DNA from: Ancylobacter novellus
Lineage (GTDB): Bacteria > Pseudomonadota > Alphaproteobacteria > Rhizobiales > Xanthobacteraceae
Reading direction: 5' to 3'
Length of the DNA stretch: 64,000 nucleotides
Assembly (NCBI GenBank): GCA_003241485.1
Contig: QFQD01000031.1
Span: 15,953-79,952, forward strand
Positions 52,692 through 61,218 of the stretch are shown here, piece after piece. A model generated the notes under the pieces. The model did not search any database, was not told where the DNA came from, and saw nothing but the letters and a program-made list of their open reading frames with translations. The position numbers and the translations under genes are program-made. The stretch's first letter is position 1; the number at the start of each line of letters is the position of its first letter.

Positions 52692-53415
52692 GGAATACAA
52701 TCTCCTCATGTCGCCATGAAACGAACGACCAGACCGGCAGACTGCTCCACCGTTCCGGCCGTATTGCGGTCGCGCCCGCTCGCCACCGTCGCCATACCTA
52801 GCAAAAACGATTCCGCAGTGCGATGGCCTGCCCGTAACGGTGCCCAACCTCGATCGGGCAAGCGACGCGCCGATGACCTTGGGCGAGCCTTCGCCGCGTC
52901 TCCGACGTGCTGCGTCGCAGCAATAAGGCAGCAATATGGGCCCTATGGCTCTAAATTCGGGCGCGGGGTTGGAGTGTAAAGTATTCCAGCTGCCTTCCTT
53001 TGCAGTATCGGCTTATCAGGGGATCTGTCCGTGAGCGCGTTCGCCGTATGTCGACCGAGGCCTGCGGACCGCTTGACCCTTGTGAAAAAAGCGTTATCAG
53101 GCAACGGCTTGCTTAATAAGGTATATGCACACACGTTATTAATTATTACGTATACCAGTGATGGTATTACAAATACATAATATCTGGAATACGTAATACA
53201 AGATGACATTGCGTTGCAGCATTGAACTTTAGAATTAGTGCTTGGCATCGTTCAAATCTTGGTACAACTTATTCCACGGAATATCCGGCGGAGAGACGCA
53301 ACAAGAAACTGCCGGTTATCGAGGTTCCTCTCGGTCGTCAGCCAGAGGCGGAACCCAAACAAAAAGCCGACCTGAGATCGGCAATTCGCCAAACCCTTTG
53401 GGAAGGAAACGCCAA
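52692..53415. other. zwf-tctC divergent intergenic region
   Basis: This is the largest gene-free stretch (724 bases) and separates two outward-facing operons. Its left half has normal GC content and presumably holds the zwf promoter, but no clear boxes are visible. Roughly positions 53085-53290 are strikingly AT-rich and contain an operator-like cluster, annotated below. A 65-codon frame runs into the tctC start but does not look like a gene. Confidence 0.6.
53144..53198. promoter_or_regulatory. Operator-like cluster upstream of tctCBA
   Basis: Outer 10-bp arms TATTACGTAT and ATACGTAATA are inverted, their TACGTA cores 43 bp (about four helical turns) apart. The 16-bp dyad ATACCA-GTGA-TGGTAT begins at the last two bases of the left arm and lies mostly between them. 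Paired sites of this kind suit an FCD-type GntR regulator, and such a gene lies just downstream of the operon. Binding is inference. Confidence 0.55.
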
Positions 53416-54426
53416 ATGAAACATCTCCACGCGTTCGGTCTTGGCGCGGCAACGGCGCTTGGCATGACGGCCCTCGCCATGATGCCCGCCTCGGCGGCAT
53501 GGCAGCCCAACAAGCCGGTCGAGTTCATCGTGCCGGCCGGCACCGGTGGCGGCGCCGACCAGATGGCCCGTACGCTTCAGGGCATCATTGCCAAGCACGA
53601 CCTGATGCCGACGCAGCTCGTCGTCATCAACAAGTCGGGCGGCGCCGGCGGCGAGGGCTTCCTCGACGTGAAGAGCAGCAAGGGCAATCCGCACAAGATC
53701 GTCATCTCGCTGTCCAACCTGTTCACCACCCCGCTCGCCACCGGCATTCCGTTCAACTGGAAGGACCTCACCCCGGTCGCCATGCTGGCGCTCGACGAGT
53801 TCGTCCTGTGGGTGAACGCGCAGGAGCCCTACAAGACCGCGGGTGACTACGTCGCCGCGATCAAGGCGGCGCCGGACAATACCTTCAAGATGGGCGGCAC
53901 GGGCTCCAAGCAGGAAGACCAGATCATCACCGTCGCCTTCGAGAAGGCCGTCGGCAAGAAGATCACCTACATCCCGTACAAGGGCGGCGGCGAAGTGGCC
54001 GTGCAGCTGGTCGGCGGCCATGTGAACTCGACCGTGAACAACCCGATCGAGGCCGTTTCGCAGTGGCGCGGTGACAAGGTGCGCCCGCTCTGCGTGTTTG
54101 ACGAGAAGCAGCTGCCCTACACCGACAAGATCCTGGGCGACCAGTCCTGGTCCTCGATCCCGACCTGCAAGTCGGCCGGCATCGACGTGGAGTACCTGAT
54201 GCTCCGCGGCATCTTCATGCCCCCCGGCGTGAGCCAGGAGCAGGTGGCCTACTTCGTCGAGCTGTTCAAGAAGGTCCGCGAGACCCCCGAATGGCAGCAG
54301 CTCATGAAGGATGGCGCGTTCAACCAGACCTTCATGTCCGGCGACGAATTCAAGGCCTGGCTTGACCAGTCCGAGAAGACCCATAAGGGCCTGATGCAGG
54401 AAGCCGGCTTCATCGCCGGTAACTGA
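53416..54426 (+). CDS. tctC: Tripartite tricarboxylate transporter binding protein (TctC)
   Basis: 336 residues. A signal peptide ends near MMPASAAW; the mature protein opens QPNKPVEFIVPAGTGGGADQ, typical of the TctC/Bug family. GNPHKIVISLSNLFTTPLA, FKMGGTGSKQEDQI and GGEVAVQLVGGHVNSTVNN contact the ligand carboxylates in known members. The ligand is probably a di- or tricarboxylate but cannot be named. AAGGA precedes the ATG. It leads an operon with tctB and tctA. Confidence 0.94.
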   Translation: MKHLHAFGLGAATALGMTALAMMPASAAWQPNKPVEFIVPAGTGGGADQMARTLQGIIAKHDLMPTQLVVINKSGGAGGEGFLDVKSSKGNPHKIVISLSNLFTTPLATGIPFNWKDLTPVAMLALDEFVLWVNAQEPYKTAGDYVAAIKAAPDNTFKMGGTGSKQEDQIITVAFEKAVGKKITYIPYKGGGEVAVQLVGGHVNSTVNNPIEAVSQWRGDKVRPLCVFDEKQLPYTDKILGDQSWSSIPTCKSAGIDVEYLMLRGIFMPPGVSQEQVAYFVELFKKVRETPEWQQLMKDGAFNQTFMSGDEFKAWLDQSEKTHKGLMQEAGFIAGN

Positions 54427-54498
54427 TCCGCACCAAACGGGCGGGCCCGCGAACGGGCGAGCCCCTGGGGCAGCAGGATCGGCGCACCCGCGGAACTG

Positions 54499-54525
54499 GC
54501 ACGGCCGGCGATATGCCGGCCGTGC
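54499..54525 (+). other. Intercistronic hairpin between tctC and tctB
   Basis: GCACGGCCGGC / GCCGGCCGTGC is a perfect 11-bp stem with loop GATAT, 75 bases after the tctC stop. No U-run follows. It may protect the tctC message, giving more binding protein than membrane subunits, as is common in such operons. Confidence 0.65.
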
Positions 54526-54718
54526 GATCCGCCCGCCAAACCTTGCCCAAGGCGCGCAAGCGGAGAGGCTCAAGCACTCCCCGCCGCGCTGCCCGGACAA
54601 GACGAAACCAAAACAAGTCTAGAGCGAACTGGCGTCAAGCGTGCTGCCGGCGGGTGTCCCCCGCGGGTCGGTTGCCTGCGCGGGTTTGCCTTTGCGCGGA
54701 TTTTTCGGAGAGATCGTG

Positions 54719-55225
54719 ATGGAACAGGCTCACCATGGAGCCGGCGGCGCGGGGCCCAAGCAACGCAGCGTCGAGATCGGCACGGCGCTGCTGACCCTGC
54801 TGTTCGGCTTTATCGTCATTTACGGAAGCTATCTGGTCGGGGTCGGCTGGGGTTCCGACGGCCCTGAGGCCGGCTTCTTCCCCTTCTATGTCGGACTGAT
54901 CATTGTCGGCTGCAGCCTCATCAACCTGGTGATGGCCATGCGTGAGCACGGCGACGGGCTGTTCGCGGAATGGGGCCAGCTCGGGCAGGTTCTCCGGGTG
55001 CTGATCCCGGCGACGATCTATGTCGCCCTGGTGCCTTTCCTCGGCATCTACCTGCCGTCGGTGGTGCTCATCGTGGTGTTCATGACCTGGCTGGGCAAGT
55101 ACGGGCTGCCACTTTCGCTCGCCGTGGGCCTCGGCGTGCCGGCCTTCTTCTACATCACGCTCGAACGCTGGTTCCTGATCCCCCTCCCCAAGGGGCCGGT
55201 CGAGGCGATGTTCGGACTCTCATGA
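54719..55225 (+). CDS. tctB: TctB small membrane subunit
   Basis: 168 residues with four membrane helices: LLTLLFGFIVIYGSYLVGVG, FFPFYVGLIIVGCSLINLVM, VLIPATIYVALVPFLGIYLP and the C-terminal hydrophobic pair ending IPLPKGPVEAMFG. This is the usual layout of the small TTT subunit. GGAG lies eight bases before the ATG. The segment GPEAGFFPFYVG is characteristic of TctB. Confidence 0.92.
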   Translation: MEQAHHGAGGAGPKQRSVEIGTALLTLLFGFIVIYGSYLVGVGWGSDGPEAGFFPFYVGLIIVGCSLINLVMAMREHGDGLFAEWGQLGQVLRVLIPATIYVALVPFLGIYLPSVVLIVVFMTWLGKYGLPLSLAVGLGVPAFFYITLERWFLIPLPKGPVEAMFGLS

Positions 55226-55275
55226 TTGCCAGATAAGGCGGAGCTGGCGACAGTCGCTCCCCAGGGGAAACGCCC

Positions 55276-56787
55276 ATGGTCGACAATTTCATCAATCTCT
55301 ATCACGGCTTCTACATTGCCGGCGATCCGTTCAACATCCTTCTGATGGTGATCGGCATCCTGCTCGGCGTCATCATCGGCGTGTTGCCAGGTCTTGGTGG
55401 CGCCAACGGCGTGGCCATCCTGCTGCCGCTGACCTTCTCGATGTCGCCGACGTCCGCGATCATCCTCTTGACCTGCATCTATTGGGGCGCGCTGTTCGGC
55501 GGCGCCATCACCTCGGTGCTGTTCAACATTCCCGGCGAGCCCTGGTCGGTGGCCACGACCTTCGACGGCCATCCCATGGCCCGCTCGGGACGCGCGGGCG
55601 AAGCGCTGACCGCCGCCTTCACCTCGTCCTTCGTCGGCGCCTTCTTCGCGATCGTGATGATCACGATGATCGCCCCGCTGGTCGCCCAGTTCGCCCTCCA
55701 GTTCGGCCCCGCTGAAAAGTTCGCGGTGTACTTCCTCGCCTTTGCCTCCTTCGTCGGCATGAGCAAGGAGCCGCCGGCCAAGACCATCGTGTCCATGATG
55801 ATCGGCTTTTCCCTTGCGGCGGTCGGCCTCGACATGGTCACGGGCCAGCTGCGCCTGACCTTCGGCGTCACCGAGCTGCTCAACGGCTTCGACTTCCTCA
55901 TCGCGGTCATCGGCCTGTTCGGCATCGGCGAAATCCTGCTGACGATGGAAGAGGGCCTGGAGTTCCGCGGCAAGGCGGCGAAGATCGACCCGAAGGTTGT
56001 GTGGAAGACCTGGAAGACGCTGCCGCGCTACTGGATGACGTCGCTGCGCTCCTGCGTCATCGGCTGCTGGATGGGCATCACGCCCGCCGGTGCCACGCCG
56101 GCCTCCTTCATGGCCTATGGCATCGCCAAGCGGGTGTCGAAGAACGGGAAGAACTTCGGCAATGGTGAAATCGAGGGCGTTATCGCTCCCGAGACCGCCG
56201 CGCATGCCGCCGGTACCGCCGCCATGCTCCCGATGCTGGCGCTGGGTGTTCCCGGTTCGCCGACCGCCGCGGTTCTGCTCGGCGGCCTGCTGATCTGGGG
56301 TCTGCAGCCCGGTCCGATGCTGTTCGTCGAGCAGGCCGAGTTCGTGTGGGGCCTCATCGCCTCCATGTATCTGGGCAACGTCGTCGGCCTGATCCTCGTG
56401 CTGACCACCGTGCCGCTGTTCGCCTCGATCCTGCGCATCCCCTTCTCGATCATCGCCCCGGTGATCCTGGTGATCTGCGCGATCGGTGCCTACACCGTGA
56501 ACAACAACGTCTTCGACGTGCTGATGATGATGGTGTTCGGCGTGCTCGGCTATCTGCTGAAGAAGACCAACTACCCGCTTGCCCCGCTCGTCCTGGCCAT
56601 CGTGCTCGGCGACAGCGCGGAGGAGGCGTTCCGCCAGTCGCTGCTCGGTTCGGGCGGTTCGCTGGGTGTGTTCTTCTCGAACGGGCTGGTGTCCACCATC
56701 ATGGCGCTCGGCTTCATCGCCGGCCTGTGGCCGGTCATCTCCCACCTCATCGGCAAGCTGCGCGGCGCGGCCCACCAGCCTGCGTGA
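55276..56787 (+). CDS. tctA: TctA large membrane subunit
   Basis: 503 residues, with about eleven or twelve membrane helices. The family signature GVLPGLGGANGVAILLPLTF is in the first quarter, with GIPGSPTAAV-type loops in the second half (ALGVPGSPTAAVLLGGLLIW). It forms the substrate channel for the TctC ligand. The GEPWSVATTFDGHPMARSGR segment is also conserved. A hairpin terminator follows. Confidence 0.95.
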   Translation: MVDNFINLYHGFYIAGDPFNILLMVIGILLGVIIGVLPGLGGANGVAILLPLTFSMSPTSAIILLTCIYWGALFGGAITSVLFNIPGEPWSVATTFDGHPMARSGRAGEALTAAFTSSFVGAFFAIVMITMIAPLVAQFALQFGPAEKFAVYFLAFASFVGMSKEPPAKTIVSMMIGFSLAAVGLDMVTGQLRLTFGVTELLNGFDFLIAVIGLFGIGEILLTMEEGLEFRGKAAKIDPKVVWKTWKTLPRYWMTSLRSCVIGCWMGITPAGATPASFMAYGIAKRVSKNGKNFGNGEIEGVIAPETAAHAAGTAAMLPMLALGVPGSPTAAVLLGGLLIWGLQPGPMLFVEQAEFVWGLIASMYLGNVVGLILVLTTVPLFASILRIPFSIIAPVILVICAIGAYTVNNNVFDVLMMMVFGVLGYLLKKTNYPLAPLVLAIVLGDSAEEAFRQSLLGSGGSLGVFFSNGLVSTIMALGFIAGLWPVISHLIGKLRGAAHQPA

Positions 56788-56803
56788 GGACGTTTCCGAT
56801 GCT

Positions 56804-56834
56804 GCCCGCCGCGCGACTGCGTGCGGCGGGCTTT
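56804..56834 (+). terminator. Probable terminator after tctA
   Basis: GCCCGCCGC / GCGGCGGGC forms a 9-bp perfect stem with a 10-base loop, but only TTT follows, so termination may be partial. Confidence 0.5.
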
Positions 56835-56912
56835 CGGCCGACGGTGAATGACGTGATGTCACCCATTGTCGGCGCCCAGGCGAAGGGCGGGGCCAAGCGC
56901 CCTTCCGCCGAG

Positions 56913-56933
56913 TCCCTCGCCCCCGGAGAGGGA
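56913..56933. repeat. GC-rich palindromic intergenic repeat, copy 2
   Basis: CCCTCGCCCCC followed by GGAGAGGG is a compressed form of the repeat seen after the RND gene and upstream of glpK. The inner loop is shortened. Confidence 0.55.
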
Positions 56934-57118
56934 AATCGGGCAACCAGCGGCTGGCAACCTCTTCGCCAGAGCCACCCCGACAGAAGGTGGCCGACGAGCA
57001 GGTACCTGCCGATTGATCGGGGGGTTCGGGAGGCAACGCCAATGTTTAACGTCCATGACGAGCTTTTCATCCCATGCGCGGGACGGTCGCGGTGGCTCTG
57101 CTTTCCCAGGGAAGCATC

Positions 57119-57853
57119 ATGATGAGCGTCGACAGCACCACCATACGCAGGGTGAACGGGGGGGCCGCCAAATTGTCGGTGGCGCCGCTCGAGGATACCT
57201 CGACCTTCAAGAACCGCGCCTATACCGCGCTGAAGGAGGTCATCGTCTCGCTCAATATCTATGACCAGGCGCAGGAAGTGCGGCTGGACGAACGCCAGCT
57301 GGCACAAAGTCTTGGTGTTAGCCGCACGCCCGTGCGCGAGGCCATGGCGCAGCTGGAACGCGAGGGCTTCGTCCACTCGGTGCCGCGGCGCGGCATCTAT
57401 GTCGTGCGCAAGACCAAGCGCGAAGTCATCGAGATGATCCAGGTCTGGGCCGCGCTGGAAAGCCTCGCCGCCCGCCTTATCACGCAGCAGGCGAGCGACG
57501 ACGAGATCTCGCGCCTGCGCAGCATGTTCGCCTCCTTCGACGAAGGCGACGACGCGCCGCACGCGCGGCTGGATGAATATTCGGAAGTGAACATCCAGTT
57601 TCACCAGACCATCATCGCCATGGGCGGCAATGGGATTCTCGTCGGCCTCGCCGAGAATCTCTTCACCCACATGCGGATGATCCGTCGCAAGACGATCGGC
57701 GAGGAGAACCGCGCCGATCGGTCGATCCAGGACCATCTCGCCATCATCCAGGCGCTGGAGGCTCGCGACACCAGCCTGGCCGAGACGCTGGTGCGCAACC
57801 ATGCGCTGGGTCTTGCCGACCATGTGGCCCGCTTCGCCGACTATCTCGAATAG
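57119..57853 (+). CDS. GntR-family regulator, FCD subfamily, likely for tctCBA
   Basis: 244 residues. The winged helix is at about residues 35-90 (LDERQLAQSLGVSRTPVREA, then MAQLEREGFVHSVPRRGIYV). The FCD ligand domain follows, with FHQTIIAMGGNGIL and a DHLAIIQALEARD segment, where His and Asp usually bind metal. Its position directly after a carboxylate transporter operon suggests that it senses the imported acid. Two ATGs are adjacent; AGGGAAG lies upstream of both. An intrinsic terminator follows. Confidence 0.9.
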   Translation: MMSVDSTTIRRVNGGAAKLSVAPLEDTSTFKNRAYTALKEVIVSLNIYDQAQEVRLDERQLAQSLGVSRTPVREAMAQLEREGFVHSVPRRGIYVVRKTKREVIEMIQVWAALESLAARLITQQASDDEISRLRSMFASFDEGDDAPHARLDEYSEVNIQFHQTIIAMGGNGILVGLAENLFTHMRMIRRKTIGEENRADRSIQDHLAIIQALEARDTSLAETLVRNHALGLADHVARFADYLE

Positions 57854-57889
57854 GGCGGCGACGTCCGGACGATTCCCATGTCTCCCTTG

Positions 57890-57924
57890 CCGGCGGGTTC
57901 CTCGACCCGCCGGTTTTTCATTTT
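57890..57924 (+). terminator. Rho-independent terminator after GntR gene
   Basis: The perfect 9-bp stem CCGGCGGGT / ACCCGCCGG has loop TCCTCG and is followed by TTTTTCATTTT. Confidence 0.92.
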
Positions 57925-58090
57925 GATGGCTCAAGTGTTGCACGGTTGCACGTGGCGGCGCCTCAACGCAGGCGGGCCGGTGCGGGACGTTGCGCGCGAG
58001 GGGTCAGATACGCTACGCAAAAATACCGAGGGCCACTACTCGCCGTCCCCTTCCATTCCATGCGCCAGGCCCGCAGGAGAGCCGACCGGC

Positions 58091-58561
58091 ATGCTGCGTA
58101 CCCTGACCGACTTCATTGCCGAGATTGCCGGCGGTGCGCGCGAGAGCGAGTTCGCCGAGAACGACTACCGTCTCGCGGCGGCGGCGCTGCTCGTGCATGT
58201 GGTAACGATCGACGGCGTGATCGGCGCGGACGAGATGTCCAGGCTGCGTCGGCTGGTCGCCGCGCGTTTCAGTCTGGCCGAGAACGAGGCCGAGCGCCTG
58301 CTGGAAGCGGCAATCGCCCGCGATGCCGAAGCCGTCGACCTCTATGCCTTCACCAGCGTGCTCAACCGTGCCCTCGATGACGAGGGGCGTCAGCGTATTG
58401 TCGAGATGATGTTCGAGGTTGCCTATGCCGATGGCGGCCTGACCGAATTCGAGGACAATCTGGTGTGGCGCGCGGCCGAGCTGCTCAATGTCAGCACCCG
58501 CGATCGCGTTCAGCTGCGCAAGCGCGTGCGCGATGCTTTCGACGGCTCGCCATCGGAATGA
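58091..58561 (+). CDS. TerB-family protein
   Basis: 156 residues, all helical. The TerB fold is indicated by AAAALLVHVVTIDGVIGADEM and, in the second half, FEVAYADGGLTEFEDNLVWR, two EF-like acidic loops that could bind metal ions. Although TerB members were named from tellurite-resistance clusters, isolated copies like this are of unknown function. No other ter gene is nearby. AGGAGAG lies before the ATG. Confidence 0.85.
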   Translation: MLRTLTDFIAEIAGGARESEFAENDYRLAAAALLVHVVTIDGVIGADEMSRLRRLVAARFSLAENEAERLLEAAIARDAEAVDLYAFTSVLNRALDDEGRQRIVEMMFEVAYADGGLTEFEDNLVWRAAELLNVSTRDRVQLRKRVRDAFDGSPSE

Positions 58562-58656
58562 GCTCTGCCTCTTGAAGGAGGCCGCGGGCTGGCGTCATCC
58601 TTGCTTGGTTACTCGAAGCGATTCGCTGCCTGTGACCCAAATATGCGCCGGAGACC

Positions 58657-59385
58657 ATGCCGCTTCCCGTGTTGATCGTGCTTCATCAGGAGCATTCGTC
58701 CCCCGGCAGGATCGGGCGGTTGCTGGCCGAGCGCGGCCATCGCCTCGATATACGCCGCCCCTGCCTCGGTGAGAGGCTGCCGGCGACGCTGGCGGAACAT
58801 GCCGGCGCGATCATCTTCGGTGGGCCGCAGAGCGCGAATGACTGCCACGATTACGTGCGCGCGGAGATCGACTGGATCGGCGTGCCCCTGAGCGAAGGCA
58901 AGCCCTATCTCGGGATCTGCCTCGGGGCGCAGATGCTGGCCCGCCACCTTGGCGCGGGCGTCGCGCCGCATCCCGAAGGTCTGGTGGAGATCGGCTACTA
59001 CCCGATACAGGCAACGCAGGCCGGCATGGCGCTGCTGGCCGACAACAACGACCAGCACGCCCCCTGGCCCGATCACGTCTATCACTGGCACCGGGAAGGC
59101 TTTTGCCTGCCGGCCGGTGCGGAACTGCTGGCGCGGGGCGATTCCTTCCCCAATCAGGCCTTCCGCTATGGTCCGAATGCGTTTGGCATTCAGTTCCATC
59201 CGGAAGTCACGCATCACATGATGTGCCGCTGGACGGTGATCGGCGAAGAGCGGATGGATCAGCCGGGCGCGCGCCCGCGCCGGGCCCATTTCCTTGACCG
59301 CCTGCAGCATGACGGACGCATTCGCCAGTGGCTCGACCTGTTCCTCGACCGCTGGCTGGCAGCTGACCGCACAGCAACGGCGTGA
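58657..59385 (+). CDS. Class I glutamine amidotransferase, GMP-synthase-like
   Basis: 242 residues. The triad is visible: Cys in PYLGICLGAQMLARHLG, His and Glu in GIQFHPEVTHHMM. The stand-alone family resembles the GMP synthase amidotransferase domain, with targets unknown. It follows the TerB gene by 95 bases in the same direction, possibly one transcript. The start MPLPVLIVLHQEHS fits the family. Confidence 0.88.
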   Translation: MPLPVLIVLHQEHSSPGRIGRLLAERGHRLDIRRPCLGERLPATLAEHAGAIIFGGPQSANDCHDYVRAEIDWIGVPLSEGKPYLGICLGAQMLARHLGAGVAPHPEGLVEIGYYPIQATQAGMALLADNNDQHAPWPDHVYHWHREGFCLPAGAELLARGDSFPNQAFRYGPNAFGIQFHPEVTHHMMCRWTVIGEERMDQPGARPRRAHFLDRLQHDGRIRQWLDLFLDRWLAADRTATA

Positions 59386-59519
59386 GTCGGAACAGTTCTG
59401 CCCTCACAGGCGGAGCCGTGGGGACGGAGCCATGGGGGCGCCGAAAGTTCAGCTCTCCCCCGGGATGCACCGGCTGCCGGCCGGATGCTCGGCATTCACT
59501 CAGGCTGGATCAGAAACGC

Positions 59520-59556
59520 TGCGGGACGGTTTCCGATTTCCGGAAACCGTCCCGCA
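59520..59556. repeat. Perfect 16-bp stem-loop between convergent genes
   Basis: Arms TGCGGGACGGTTTCCG and CGGAAACCGTCCCGCA with loop ATTTC form the longest perfect hairpin I see in the window. It lies between the convergent amidotransferase and mucR genes and has no U-run on either strand. It may be a bidirectional transcription stop, or a copy of a dispersed palindrome family. Confidence 0.7.
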
Positions 59557-59638
59557 AGGCTGATGATGTTCACGTCAAGACGGCGATGAAACCGCAGGCG
59601 CTGAATCCGCTCGGCCTAGAGGGGCCGGGTCGCGGAAA

Positions 59639-60097
59639 TCACGCCACCTTCTTGCGGGCGCGCGTCTTGGGAGCGGGCACGACGGGCTTCTTGCGCTGCT
59701 GGCCGAGACCCATCTTCTTCGCGAGGTTGGAGCGCGCTTCAGCATAGCTCGGGGCGACCATCGGATAATCGTTGGGCAGGCCCCACTTCGCCCGATATTC
59801 TTCCGGCGTCATGTTGTACTTGGTGCGCAGATGACGCTTGAGCGACTTGAACTTCAAGCCGTCCTCAAGGCAGATGATATATTCGGGCGTCACCGACTTC
59901 TTGACGGGGACGGCGGGCTTCAGAACCTCTTCTACCAGCACGGGCGCCGGGGCGGAGAGCTGAAGCAGAGCCGCGTGCACCTTCGCGATAAGGTCGGGGA
60001 GCTCTGTGGCGGGAACTGAATTATTGCCGACGAATGCGGCAACGACGTCGGCCGTAAGGCCGAGATAGTCGACAGGCGAGCTATCCTGTTCAGACAT
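59639..60097 (-). CDS. mucR: MucR/Ros zinc-finger transcriptional regulator
   Basis: 152 residues. The prokaryotic zinc-finger region is YIICLEDGLKFKSLKRHLRT, then KYNMTPEEYRAKWGLPNDYP, with the ligands Cys, Asp, His, His of the Ros/MucR type. The C-terminus is basic (KKPVVPAPKTRARKKVA). Homologues control motility, exopolysaccharide and cell-cycle genes by binding AT-rich DNA. GGAG lies upstream of the ATG. The gene is preceded by an AT-rich region on its own strand, where autoregulation is expected. Confidence 0.95.
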   Translation of the reverse strand: MSEQDSSPVDYLGLTADVVAAFVGNNSVPATELPDLIAKVHAALLQLSAPAPVLVEEVLKPAVPVKKSVTPEYIICLEDGLKFKSLKRHLRTKYNMTPEEYRAKWGLPNDYPMVAPSYAEARSNLAKKMGLGQQRKKPVVPAPKTRARKKVA

Positions 60098-60439
60098 TTA
60101 TTTTCTCCATCGCGAGTGTGGTCGGTTTAAACATCATCCAAGCTCAGGTCAATAAGTAATCAAGAAAATATGAGGAAGATGGAAAGCTAAACCCGGTGAA
60201 GAGAGCCCGGTTCGGGGTTTGCGCATGCCGCTCGCAGGAGTTGAGTGGCTGGAAAACGGTGCTCCAAATGCTGTTTCGGGACGTTCTCAAACCCGCTGTT
60301 TGGAACCTTCTCAGTTCTTCCTATGACTGCGATAGGAAGAAGCGATCATGAGCGTCGGATTAATGGTTGAGACGCTGCGCGGGCGGGCAAGTCTTGCAAG
60401 GAATACAACGGTTTTCGCCATGCAGCTGACGTTTCGGCA
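60098..60439. other. mucR upstream region
   Basis: The part next to mucR is AT-rich. TTGACC (60147-60152 on the minus strand) and a TAAACC/TTTAAA segment about 15-17 bases on are possible -35 and -10 boxes for mucR. A 10-bp stem-loop is annotated at 60315. The rest, up to the TenA gene, shows nothing I can support. Confidence 0.45.
60315..60341. repeat. Stem-loop near the end of the TenA gene
   Basis: TTCTTCCTAT and ATAGGAAGAA form a perfect 10-bp stem with loop GACTGCG. It lies about 100 bases past the TenA stop codon, so it could end that transcript, but no U-run follows on the minus strand. Confidence 0.45.
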
Positions 60440-61102
60440 TCAGTTGTAAATGTGATCGAAGAACGCGCGCTCCAGTGTCACGGCGCGGCGAAAGAAGGCC
60501 GCGGCCGATATGCGGCTGGCTTCCCCTGCGAGAGCGCCGACCCGGTCGAGTTCGCCACGCAGCCATGTCACGAAGCTACGGAAGCCGTCGTTATTGTGCA
60601 GCGTGATCCACTCGGCGTGGACGAAATCCGCCGGCAGGGGAGCTTCAGGGCGGTCAGCCCAGTCGAGATAGAGCCATTCGGCCACGGTCAGTACCGCAAG
60701 GCAGCTCGCATAGTCGCCCGTGGCCGCAGCCTCCCGCATCAGCGTCTGGAAGCCCGAGGTGGGCGCGGTGATGACCGGGGTCCGGCGTTCGGCGTCAGGC
60801 ACGCCGAGGGCGTCGAATGCGCGCAGGAAGTAGGTGTTCTCGTCGCTGGTAATCATCGCGGCGAACTGTGCGAACCGGATGCGCGACTCGAAGCGATCGG
60901 CCGTCGCGATGGCCATGCCGAGAAGGGCAACGAAGCCGTCGACGAACTGGTAGTCCTGCGTCAGGTAACGGCGCATGACGTCGCTGGGAACGGCACCGCG
61001 GAAGATCTCGTCGACAAACCGATGGTTCTTCGCCGCCGCCCAGTCTTCGGCACTCTCGGCGCGCAGTCTTTCGCTGAACGAGATGTCTGCCGGATCCGCC
61101 AT
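60440..61102 (-). CDS. TenA-family protein (TenA_E-type)
   Basis: 220 residues, all helical. Recognisable segments are YLTQDYQFVDGFVALLGMAI, SDENTYFLRAFDALGV and LTVAEWLYLDWAD. In B. subtilis TenA the catalytic Cys sits in the last of these; here the equivalent position is A141, followed by E142, which matches the TenA_E subgroup. Such proteins salvage thiamine or pyrimidine-moiety breakdown products. The substrate is not known. The ATG after GAGGA is chosen over one 13 codons earlier. Confidence 0.82.
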   Translation of the reverse strand: MADPADISFSERLRAESAEDWAAAKNHRFVDEIFRGAVPSDVMRRYLTQDYQFVDGFVALLGMAIATADRFESRIRFAQFAAMITSDENTYFLRAFDALGVPDAERRTPVITAPTSGFQTLMREAAATGDYASCLAVLTVAEWLYLDWADRPEAPLPADFVHAEWITLHNNDGFRSFVTWLRGELDRVGALAGEASRISAAAFFRRAVTLERAFFDHIYN

Positions 61103-61218
61103 GTCTTCTTTCCTCACGCTGCCCTTGCCGGATGATGTCACCCGACGGGCAAGGCTCTAGCGGGAGGAGAAGGCAACGTCGAGGCGGCCCGTCAATCAAT
61201 TGATCGATAGACTGGCGC

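Larger units (their letters stand above)
56788..57118. other. tctA-GntR intergenic region
   Basis: A gene-free stretch containing a stem-loop that may end the tct transcript and a copy of the GC-rich palindromic repeat, both annotated. The rest is GC-rich, with nothing identified. It does not show a clear promoter for the GntR gene. Confidence 0.55.

Noticed and set aside
55150..57042. 630-codon minus-strand frame
   Set aside because: It is antisense to the tctBA genes, whose products are clear; it is a shadow frame.
58091..58561. Tellurite-resistance determinant
   Set aside because: Only a single TerB-like gene is present, without terZACDE; resistance is not supported.
60348..60449. 33-codon plus-strand frame beginning MSVGLMVETL
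   Set aside because: It overlaps the end of the TenA gene, has no ribosome-binding site and no recognisable product.
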